A stretch of DNA of 64,000 bases, from the NCBI RefSeq assembly GCF_947507565.1, contig NC_089181.1, forward strand, positions 1,648,634-1,712,633. The letters run 5' to 3'. Below the pieces are notes generated by a model. That model was not told where the DNA came from. It saw only the letters and a program-made list of their open reading frames with translations, and searched no databases. The translations under genes were made by a program, and so were the position numbers. Below, piece after piece: positions 1 to 9,146 of the stretch; the first letter of the stretch is position 1; each line of letters opens with the position of its first letter. This DNA is from Oscarella lobularis. Taxonomy: Eukaryota > Porifera > Homoscleromorpha > Homosclerophorida > Oscarellidae.

Positions 1-41
1 TTGACCACGCCCATTCAAGACAAGGTTTTTAATTAACTCAC

Positions 42-455
42 TCAGAATTTAAATTGTCCGAAAAATCTTAGCCTACTTTCATTATCCGTAACAAATTCGT
101 TTGCTACTTCTAAAAGATTTAGTTTGTCTAGTTCTTCTTTGTATGAGCTCAGCGTCATTAACTGATTTAGTCGCTCCTGCCCCGTTGAATTCCGAATATA
201 GGATTTAATTTTTCTCATAGTAGAGAAGGATCTCTCGCTTGTAGCATTTGTGGCAGGTAGAACAAAAAGTAAAGAAGATACAGTGCCGATTTGGCATAAA
301 ACGTTCTTCTAGTTTGGCGAAAGATTGCGTAGATATGTCAATAGATCGTTAATCATAACTTCATCAGGGGATTTGCCCTCAACTGCAAAGTTACATTGTA
401 GTATTTCTAGCTGTGCTGAAAGCTCTTCTTTGTGAAGATCGGCCTGTACATACAT
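42..455 (-). mobile_element. hAT transposase C-terminal relic
   Basis: The minus strand encodes the typical C-terminal dimerisation block of hAT-family transposases. The motif LPATNATSERSFSTMRKIK is followed by a segment like QERLNQLMTLSSY and ends at a stop at 42-44. Upstream in the same frame are helical residues (VQADLHKEELSAQLEILQ), then an in-frame TAG at 309-311, so this copy cannot make an intact transposase. The SERSFS...RRIK-type block is diagnostic of the hAT dimerisation region of the ZMYM/52K-repressor-like proteins common in animal genomes. No terminal inverted repeats or target duplication are visible inside the window. I read it as an old insertion next to the 3' end of the first glycosidase-like gene. 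Confidence 0.8.
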
Positions 456-504
456 GTACACTAATCCGCTACACGTGATATAGCTACGGCCAGACTGCCT
501 AACG

Positions 505-3500
505 TCAATATAATTTTTTTGGCTTTACAAAATGTTGGTCCGGCAGCTGCCGGACCTGCCGGACCCGTCGCGCCGGCCCTGTAGTGACAAACCCACTAGA
601 CAAGACAGTACATGTAAGTTCAATCACCTTACCCCCGCCATCTGTCACGGTGCCATTTAACGATGTTGGCATCCGAAATGAAATCGTCACTTTCTCGCCT
701 ACATCTCCCATTAGTTGCACGTGGATAGATGTTTCCGTTTCCGTAACAGACTGAATTCTCTCTTCGGAGATGGGCACCAATTTGGTCATTTCTCCCAAGA
801 GAACCCAGCCGTTTGGAAACACGGGCGCCACGTGATATAATCCAAAATCCCAATTGCCGCATTCTGGCAACTTCACTGGATGTGACGCGTCGAACGGCTG
901 TGGCGGCGATGTCATATTGTGAGGATAACTGACCCACAGTTGCTCTGAAAACAATCGACCCCTGTCGCTTCGTACTTGAGGAAGATCAAGTAAATAGTCA
1001 GGGGTAAAGTTGAAGACGGACGTCATCTCAGCAGAAAAGATGTGATGCCATTGGAGATTGCGAATCTAAAAATAGTACGTTAAACCTATTTATGATCACA
1101 ACGTCTTTAGTATACTTGTGTGTGAGTCGTCCACACAATACCATTGAGTGCCTCTGTTTCAAAAGCAGCCTGAGTGAACATCGCGTTGGTTGCTCGCATT
1201 GGCTTTGTGGGCTTTAAAATTCTACCGTCTTCGGTGCTAGGTAAACATATGAAAATATTTTTACGTGTTGCAAATATACAGTACGTACCACGTCTGCATA
1301 ACAATATCCCTGTCCGTGAGGTTATAGCGGTCGCCCGGTCCTACGGGGCCAGTTGAGTAGACCGCTGAGAATGCTTCAAGTCTCGGATACATCTCTTCGG
1401 TCTTATCCGCGCACGTTGGTTGGTGAGGAAATGTATAAAAAGTCTAGAAAGACAAAAAATTGCCAAATACCGGGAGAGACTTTTTGCGTACGTCCTTGAA
1501 AGGAGCAATGCCCAAAGCCTCGGCAAAAATAGCCTGATACCCGATTTCCCACTGACTTGTATTGGCATGATAGTCGTGGCTAACTCGCGTCTGAGTGACA
1601 GAAGGAATTTCTAATGATTGCAGTAAATGACGAGGATACGGCATACAATATCTACACCACCAAAAATTCAGTAACCAGTATTTTGCCAATGTGTCTGCAT
1701 AGCACTAACTGTATGGTGAGTCCATGGCGTTGGGCTGCCTGACCCATCTGCAGCAGCCACGTCCGACCAAGCGTTACGTTTTCTTGAAGAGCCTTAACTT
1801 TCCGAACACAGTTAACAGCCAATCCTGTTCATAGACAAAAAGACCCCAATCTCTTTTTGCCGTGCCCAAGAGAAAATCCCAGAAATCTTGCGTCACGGGC
1901 AACGACGCACTTTCTTCAACGATGAAATCAAATTGACCACCATTCTGCTTAGCGTAGTCGGTTTCAGGTGACCTTAATTAATTAACTAATTAATTAATTG
2001 TATAGCGGAAAAAATTAATCCTCAATTAAAGTTTAAGTTACAAGGCAACATGAAAGAATGCACGATTAGTTATAGTTTCTACCATTCTTCCACGGAGACT
2101 CCCCAACTTGTAAACTAATGTACACTAATTCCATTTCTTTCTTACCAAAATCGATTGTGAGCAAAAAGTGGCCATCCCGTCCGGTTGTGAAGATACGAGA
2201 GTCCGTGCGGAAAGACTTCAGGCATTGCTGTCCAGTTCTTTACACCGCCGTGCTTGCCCTTAAAGTACCACCAAGAGTCGAGCTAGAAATCACCTTTATT
2301 CAGCGCCTATACAGTACATCAGTATCTAAGCAGAGTTACTTGAAGATATCGAAACGGAATATTTTTCTGCTCGGCTGCTTCGTAAACTTGTAACATCGTC
2401 TGCTCATAATTGACTTCACCTTTATAATAATGATAGCAAGCTCCGTTGTCTGTCCAATATCTACAGAGAAATATATTTATTCAACGATTTCAGCCGCATG
2501 CCGATTTGTGCTGCAAGGTGCCGGTACGTTCTTACGTCTACGGTAAATTAAATCGCGCCTGTATACCCGATGTAGTTATTTGAAAAATCGGCTTCTCTGA
2601 AAGCATCTGTTTTCCCATAGCGTTCTCTCATCAGTCTTCCCCATCCCGCATAGGCATCGTTGACGCCGCTTCCTGCGTAGAAAACGGTCTCGTACTCGAA
2701 TCCCTTAGGAATCTAGAGGAAACATGAATGTCGACAACCGTACGTTGAGACGCGTTCTCATGCCATTAACCTCTACTGCCTTTCCCAGCAATCCAAAGCT
2801 GAGATAATTACTCTTCTTATCCATTCCTGTCCAAGACGACTGGCTTGCAGCCATGAACTGACTTGCAGGCGACATGATCAAAGCGTTTTGCATGTCTTTA
2901 TCGAAAACAGTCACAGGACCGCCATCACCGCCACCAGGAAGAGACGCTGCTGACGTCCAATCCATGATTGACGTTCCACTGGACACAGCAAAGTCTTTAG
3001 TCAAACAAACAATTAAACTAAGTCAAATAATAATAATTTTTTCTTACTTCCACCAAAGTAAGTCGTAACTCCGAACTGGCCTTTTTCACCCTCAATAACA
3101 ACAGATGGGAATCTGCTCATTATCTCATCTGCACTTGGCGCTTGCGTCTTTTCGGCTCCGTTTGGATAATGCTGCACGAATGATATTATAGGAAAATTTT
3201 CGTACGTTCGAAAAGATGTCAAGAACGTGATGTCACTCTTTCCTTGCCATTCAAGTTCGATTGCATTGAACGGACCCCAGAAGTCCATGCCCGTGTAATT
3301 CGAGTGATTCATCAGCTTGAGACTTCCGTCCTCGGTCGTCATCCAAGCCCCGTTTGCGTGGACACTCGTTGGACCGCTTCGGAACCACTTTGAGCCGGAC
3401 ACAGTTATCGTGTACGATCCGTCGTCTGTGTTCACGTTCAGATCAATAATAGAGGAGCGGCCACGAAGTGCTTCGCTTCCTGCTAATAATAGAGTCAGTG

Positions 3501-3516
3501 CTATAACAGCAAACAT
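505..3516 (-). CDS. Secreted glycosidase-like protein, tandem copy A (frameshifted)
   Basis: Multi-exon gene. It starts with a signal peptide (MFAVIALTLLLAGSEALRG) and is paralogous along its whole length to the gene at 3710-6480. Recognisable blocks in order: a beta-rich N-terminal domain (exon 1, about 3516-3052), YWTDNGACYHYYKGEVNYE, LDSWWYFKGKHGG, AKRDWGLFVYEQD, YCMPYPRHLLQ and a C-terminal beta domain at 1026-505. Trp/Asp-rich motifs such as DSWWYFKG and WTDNGA suggest a TIM-barrel glycoside-hydrolase-like fold, but I cannot name the family. Compared with copy B there is a one-base deletion near 1806-1828, just after VYEQD, which shifts the frame unless it is an assembly error. The C-terminus also differs: near 535-575 a short CTGCCGGAC-type repeat has been inserted and the tail is replaced. 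Copy A may be a recent pseudogene. Confidence 0.6.
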
Positions 3517-3602
3517 TGACTAGGAAGCGAAAAGAATTATAGATGGGTTAGATCAAGAAAGAAATTGAGCTCCTTACGATCTCAAGTCGAAGTCTGGTGC
3601 AT

Positions 3603-3629
3603 CACGTGGAATGCTCGTCTCCTCACGTG
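3603..3629 (-). promoter_or_regulatory. Paired CACGTG boxes upstream of copy A
   Basis: Two CACGTG palindromes lie at 3603-3608 and 3624-3629, about 90-110 bp upstream of the copy A start codon. The same pair occurs upstream of copy B (6566-6571 and 6584-6589) and upstream of the CARD-helicase gene (27652-27657 and 27668-27673). CACGTG is the core E-box of bHLH-ZIP factors (Myc/USF/MITF/TFEB type). Between the boxes and the ATG lies a probable 5'UTR intron, with a donor in GATCGTAAGG and an acceptor in TTCCTAG just before TCAATG. Confidence 0.5.
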
Positions 3630-3709
3630 CTCCAGCCCACTACAAACGAAAACAAAACCCGAAAAGAAAAAAATAAGTACAAATCGCTTTTATCATGTTT
3701 TCCTGACGT

Positions 3710-6480
3710 TCACATGCACGTGCTGTCGGGTACTGAAATCGTGACAAAGCCGTTGGACAAGACGGCGCACGTAACTTCGATCACCTTGCCGTCACTACTA
3801 TTCGATGATGCTGGCATCCAAAATGAAATCGTCACTTTTTCGCCGACGCTTCCCACCAGTTGCACGTGAACAGACGTCTCCGTTTCGGCAACCGACTGAA
3901 TTCTCTTCTCAGAAATGGGCACCAATTTGGCCATTTCGCCCAAGACAACCCAGCCGTTTGGAAACACGGGAGCAACGTGATACAGCCCAAAATCCCATTT
4001 CTCGCACGGAGGCAATTTCAGAGGATGCGACGCGTCAAACGGCTGCGGAGGTGACGTCATATTGTGAGGATAACTGATCCACGACTGCTCCGAAAACAAT
4101 CGAACGCCGTCGTCGTTGGGCTCTCGATGAAGATCAAGCAAATCGTCAGGAGTGAAGTCGAAGGCAGACACCATCTCAACAGAGAAGATGTGATGCCACT
4201 GGAGACCGCCAATCTAAAACAGTCTAAAGTAACAACAAATAGCCCCATTCGTTTCTCTGATACTTTCGTATGAGTCGTCCACACGGATCCGTTGGGTCCA
4301 CCTGCTCCAAAAGCCGCTTGAATAAACATTGCATTGATTGCTCTCATTGGTTTCGTAGGCTTTAGAATTCGGCCGTCTTCAGCGCTAACATTCATGCTGA
4401 CATAAGGAATAATGCATAAGATTGAACCTACCACGTCAGCATGACAATACTCCTGTCTGTAAGGTTGTAGCGATCGCCTGGTCCCACGGGACCAGTTGAG
4501 TAAACTGCCGAGAAGGCTTCGAGTCTTGGATACATCTCGTCGTTCTTGTTTGCACACATCGGTTGATGAGGAAACGTATAGAAAGTCTAGTGAAACAAAA
4601 AACCTTGATACATCTCTATCATTTTTGTACGTACGTACGTCCTTGAATGGAGCAATGCCCAGTGCTTCTGCAAAGATCGCCTGGTAGCCAATATCCCATT
4701 GGCTTACTAAAGCGTTTTGATAGTCGGCGCTGAATCGTGACTGCGTGACAGATGGAATTTCAAATGTTTGCAGCAAATGACGAGGGTATGGCATGCAATA
4801 CCTAGATTGCTTGACATTAATTAATTAATCAAAAACAAGGAGACGTCCTTTCTCTCAAACTTACTGTATGGTCAGCCCGTAGCGTTGAGCGGCTTTTCCC
4901 ATTTGCAATAGCCACGTCCGACCCAAAGTAACATTTTCTCTCATCGCTTTCAAATCGTTAGATGCCTTTGACATCGCATCCTGTTCATAGACAAAAAGAC
5001 CCCAATCTCTCTTCGCCGTTCCCATCAAATTGTCCCAGCAATCTTGCGACACGGGCAAAGCCATTCTGTCTTCAACGATGAAGTCAAATTTGCCGCCATT
5101 TTGCTTTGCATCATCGGCTTCAGGTGACCTTAAATGTGATTACACACGATAGAGACTGTGATTCAACTAGTATTGTCTGCTCACCACCATCGATGGTGAG
5201 CAAAAATAGGCCATCCAGTCTTGTTGTGAAGATATGGAATTCCGTGAGGAAAAACGCTTGGCATCGCTGTCCAGTTTTTCGCACCGCCGTGCTGACCCTT
5301 GAAATACCACCAAGAGTCAAGCTAGAAAATCTCATTACCAAATGTATTGATCTACGGCAAGCAAAGACACACCTGAAGGTACCTAAACGGGATATTGTTC
5401 TGCATAGCTGCCTCATAGACTTGCAAGATCGAATCTTCGTAGTTGACTTCGCCGGGATAATAGTGATAGCAAGCTCCATTGTCTGTCCAGTATCTAAAAT
5501 CATCAAACATTCCAATGAACTCACATCGTATGAGTGACTATGTACCCAATATAGTTATTAGCAAAATCGGCTTCCCTGAACGCATCTGTCTTCCCATAGC
5601 GTTTTCTCATTAATCTTCCCCACTCCTTATACGCGTCGTTGACACCGTTGCCCGCGTAGAAAACCGTCTCATACTCGAATCCCTTGGGAATCTAAGAAAA
5701 GACATTTGGACAGTTGAGCAAAACGCTCTAGCACTCTAACGACTTCTGTCGCTGTTCCCAGCAATCCAAAGCTGAGATAATGACTCTTTTTATCCATTCC
5801 TTCCCAAACTGACTGACTCGCACCCATGAACTGACTTGCAGGCGACATGACCACAGCGTTCTGCATGTCTTTGTCAAAAACAGCCACAGGACCGCCGTCA
5901 TCACCCCCAGGTAGAGATGCAGCTAATGTCCAATCTATCGTCGTCGTACTACCAGTCTCTATAATAAAGATGTAAGAAAAGTGATTCAAAGCAAAACGAC
6001 TTCTCCCTTACTTCCGCCATGATCATGATACGTCGTGACTCCAAACTTACCTTTATCACCTTCAATGACAACTGCCGGAAAACTGCTCATTATCTCGTCT
6101 TTATTGGGAGCTTGTGTGTTCTTGGCTCCGTTTGGATACGATTGCACAAATGCAATCATAGGAAAATTTTCGTACGTTCGAAAGGATGCCAAGAACGTGA
6201 CGTCACTCTTTCCTTGCCATTCGAGTTCAGTTGCATTGAACGGACCCCAGAAGTCCGTGCCCGTGTAATTAGAGTAGTTCATCAGCTTAAGACTTCCGTC
6301 CTCGGTCGTCATCCAAGCCCCATTTGCGTGGACACTCGTTGGACCGCTTCGGAACCACTTTGAGCCGGACACAGTTATTGTGTACGATCCGTCGTCTGTG
6401 TTCACGTTCAGATCAATAGAGGAGCGGCCACGAAGTGCTTCGCTTCCTGCTAAGAGAGTTAGCGCTATAACAGCCAACAT
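3710..6480 (-). CDS. Secreted glycosidase-like protein, tandem copy B
   Basis: Intact-looking multi-exon paralogue of the gene at 505-3516. The signal peptide is MLAVIALTLLAGSEALRG. Exon 1 (6480 to about 6012) is a beta-rich domain. Following exons carry DFANNYIGY, YWTDNGACYYHYYPGEVNYE, IPFRYLQ, LDSWWYFKGQHGG, FDFIVEDRMALPVSQDCWD, AKRDWGLFVYEQD, LTIQYCMPYPRHLLQ, GYQAIFAEALGIAPFKDV and a C-terminal domain (4174-3710) ending VPDSTCM. Several N-x-S/T sites fit a secreted glycoprotein. The conserved Trp/Asp pairs and overall length (roughly 800 residues) suggest a carbohydrate-active TIM barrel with accessory beta domains. The family assignment is inference. Splice sites are consistent throughout, for example CTCGATG|GTGAGC-type donors and TTTCTAG acceptors. 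Confidence 0.7.
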
Positions 6481-6565
6481 TGACTAGGAGGCGAAAAGAA
6501 CTATAGACTGGTTAGATCAAGAAAGAAATTGAGCTCCTTACAATCTCAGTTGAAGTCTGGCGCAT

Positions 6566-6589
6566 CACGTGGACTCGTCTTCTCACGTG
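6566..6589 (-). promoter_or_regulatory. Paired CACGTG boxes upstream of copy B
   Basis: CACGTG occurs at 6566-6571 and 6584-6589, in the same sequence context (TCTGGYGCATCACGTG ... CTCACGTGCTCCAG) as upstream of copy A. The pair lies about 90-110 bp upstream of the copy B ATG. Conservation of both boxes while the spacer changes length suggests function. Confidence 0.5.
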
Positions 6590-6629
6590 CTCCAGCTCGC
6601 TTCAAACGAAAACCTACCCCATGTACTGA

Positions 6630-7030
6630 TGTTCAATCTATCGTCGTCGTACTACCAGTCTCTATAATAAAGACTAAGAAAAGTTATTCAAAGGAAAGAG
6701 TCTTCTCGCTTACTTCCACCATGGTCATGATACGTTGTGACTCCAAACGAGCAATGACAACAGCTCAGCCTCAGTATCTTATCTTCATCCGGAGCTTGTT
6801 TTCGGCTCCGTTCGGATACGATTGCACGAATGCAATAACGGGACGCTTTCGTAGGTTCGAAAGGACGTCACAAATGCGACGTTGCTCTGTCCATACCTTC
6901 CGTTGAAAGGACGTCACAAATGCGACGTTGCTCTGTCTATACCATTGGATTCCGTTGAAGGGGCCTCAGAAGTGTCTGTAGTTAGGATTATTCATCAGCT
7001 TGAAACTTTCATATTCGGAAAACAAGCATC
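6630..7030 (-). pseudogene. Relic of a third glycosidase-like copy (5' end)
   Basis: This interval aligns with about 5930-6320 of copy B. It covers the exon 1/intron 1/exon 2 junction and part of exon 1: the CTATCGTCGTCGTACTACCA block, the intron with TAATAAAGA, and the CATGGTCATGATACGT coding segment are all recognisable. Many small indels destroy the frame. It also carries a private direct repeat: 33 identical bases at 6859-6891 and 6905-6937 (period 46). The relic forms part of the upstream region of the collagen/fibrinogen gene on the other strand. Confidence 0.75.
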
Positions 7031-7120
7031 CAGTATCTCCGCTGAAGCCATACGCTTTCGGAAGCCAATGGAGCAACCTCCCGTATATAGGCAAGTGTGG
7101 TATATAGGGAGGAGGTGTGG

Positions 7121-8542
7121 ATGGAAATTGATCTTCTGTTCTTCTGCTTACTGAGCTACTATGCGACCGACGTGTCTTCTCAGGTAAACAGAATAAGACA
7201 GATTTCTTTGAGTCGAAGAACCTCTTTTCTACCACAGACATCGTCCACTGGGTGTGATAAACACATTGTTGGACCTCAAGGACTGCCAGGGCCGGTAGGA
7301 GCTCAAGGAGTGCCAGGGCCTGTAGGACCCCAAGGTTTACCTGGCACCATTGGTCCACCTGGATCCCCTGGTTCAGCAGGAAGAGAAGTGAGTTGCCATT
7401 TTGGCAAGTGATTTAGGAATAAGCCAATTGGTAGGGTCTTACTGGAGAGAGAGGATTATTAGGACCACGAGGATTAAAAGGTGATAAAGGAGACAGAGGA
7501 AATGCCGGTGTACAGGTACCACATGATTACGAAATTACCAAATGACCTAATTGATTATTTGCAAAAGGGAAAGACTGGAAAGGCTGGCCCAAAAGGCGAT
7601 AAAGGCAATCGAGGTTTTTCTGGCCTCACGGGACCCGTGGGGCCCAAGGGTCAGCATGGTCACAAAGGACAGGTGTTGTGCTATTAATTAATTAATTAAA
7701 CTAATGATTTTGAGAATTTTTGTTTTGTTAGAAAGGTGAACGGGGCATTCAAGGTCTTCCTGGTGTCATGCCTAGCAACACAATCGAGTCACTGCAAAAT
7801 CAACTCCAAGATCTTCAAAGTATACTTTGAAATGCTGCAGGTCACTTCTAATATAAAAATGAATGTAGAAATTGTGAGATCAATTTTCTGCGACTGCTCT
7901 TGTCTGCATAAGCGATCTCCTTATCTTTCAAGTGGCAGTTTCACAATTGCCTTTGAGGGACTTGGCCTCATTCCTGTGTACTGTGACATGGAGACCGATG
8001 GCGGAGGATGGACAGTCTTTCAAAGACGAAAGGATGGATCAGTTGATTTTAATCGTGAATGGAATGACTACGAAAGAGGATTTGGCAATCTTATTGGTGA
8101 CTATTGGCTTGGCTTAGCTCCCCTTCACCAGCTCTTGCAGCTAAATGGAGCAAACGAATTACGAATTGATTTGAAAGATTACTCAGGAAACAGTGCATAT
8201 GCCAAGTACAGTAGCGTTAATGTGGGAGACTCTACTTCCAAGTACAGATTAAGCGTTAGTGGGTACAGTGGTACAGCAGGTGATGCAATTACAGAGTCTG
8301 GACTTTCAGCTCGAAACGTGAATGGAATGAAGTTTTCGACAAAAGATCAAGACAATGATAGGACCGGTAATCACTGTGCTGCTTTGCTGAAGGGTGGTTG
8401 GTGGTTTAATGCCTGTCATCGTGCATTCCTGAATGGTTTGTATGGAAATGGTAGTGGCGCGAATCGTATCACTTGGCACACATGGAGAAAAACGTCATCT
8501 TTGTCATTTTCTGAAATGAAATTTAGAAAAAGGCATGAATAG
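7121..8542 (+). CDS. Collagen-like / fibrinogen-domain secreted lectin (ficolin-like)
   Basis: Six exons can be joined in phase: 7121-7183, 7238-7387, 7435-7515, 7568-7672, 7732-7819 and 7869-8542. Exon 1 is a signal peptide ([21 protein letters not shown]). Exons 2-5 encode Gly-X-Y repeats (for example [19 protein letters not shown]). Next come a short coiled stretch ([10 protein letters not shown]) and a complete fibrinogen C-terminal domain. That domain shows [18 protein letters not shown], the calcium-loop-like [12 protein letters not shown] and [15 protein letters not shown]. The order signal - collagen - fibrinogen matches ficolins and related pattern-recognition lectins of invertebrates, which bind acetylated glycans. 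The collagen stretch is short (about 40 triplets). Two TATA-like GTATATAGG words lie just upstream of the ATG (around 7083-7108). Confidence 0.88.
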
Positions 8543-9146
8543 CATGGAAGGGACTAACGTTTCTGTCACTGAGCCTTCCGTGTCAGTTTAGATGTAAATA
8601 AACGTACTCGTGGCAAGCGCCGTCCATTTCAGTTCTAAATAGGCAAGTTGACTGCATGTTCTGTCACATGTATCTGCAAACACAAATAAATGTTTGGATT
8701 GCTTCAAAGTAACATAACACATACTCCAATACATTTTCAGGAAAGCAGAGTTTTTGATCACAAGCTTCCCGGAGAGTCAATGTCTACCTCACACACAAGC
8801 TTAAATAGTACTAGAAGAAGCCCCACAAACCTCCGCCTAGACAATTGACCCTTTGCACAAGATAAGTAAGTATACACAGCTACAAGAAAGCGCAATCCCC
8901 AAAAAGCAACACCCCATTCTTAAAACTAATTAAAATCAGTCTTCTTTGCAACATAAGGCTTATATTGAACCTACGGTAGTGCATGTATCCCCATCCCCAT
9001 CCTTCACCCTCCCCATGCTGCGCCTGTTGCTGCTGCAAACATACTGACTCCCATACTGACTTTCATACTGCTAACACATATCACATATATTCGTTCCAGT
9101 GAACTATACACTTTCATCACTACTATAGGCAATCGAAAGTACTTCG
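8543..9146. other. Intergenic 3' region with poly(A) signals
   Basis: No coding signal is visible. AATAAA hexamers at 8597-8602 and 8685-8690 are plausible polyadenylation signals for the collagen/fibrinogen gene. The rest is AT-rich, with no repeats or structure that I could support. Confidence 0.5.

Noticed and set aside
4057..4794. A 245-codon frame through several exons and introns of copy B
   Set aside because: Only parts of it match copy A exons; the remainder reads through introns and in the wrong frame for the C-terminal exon.
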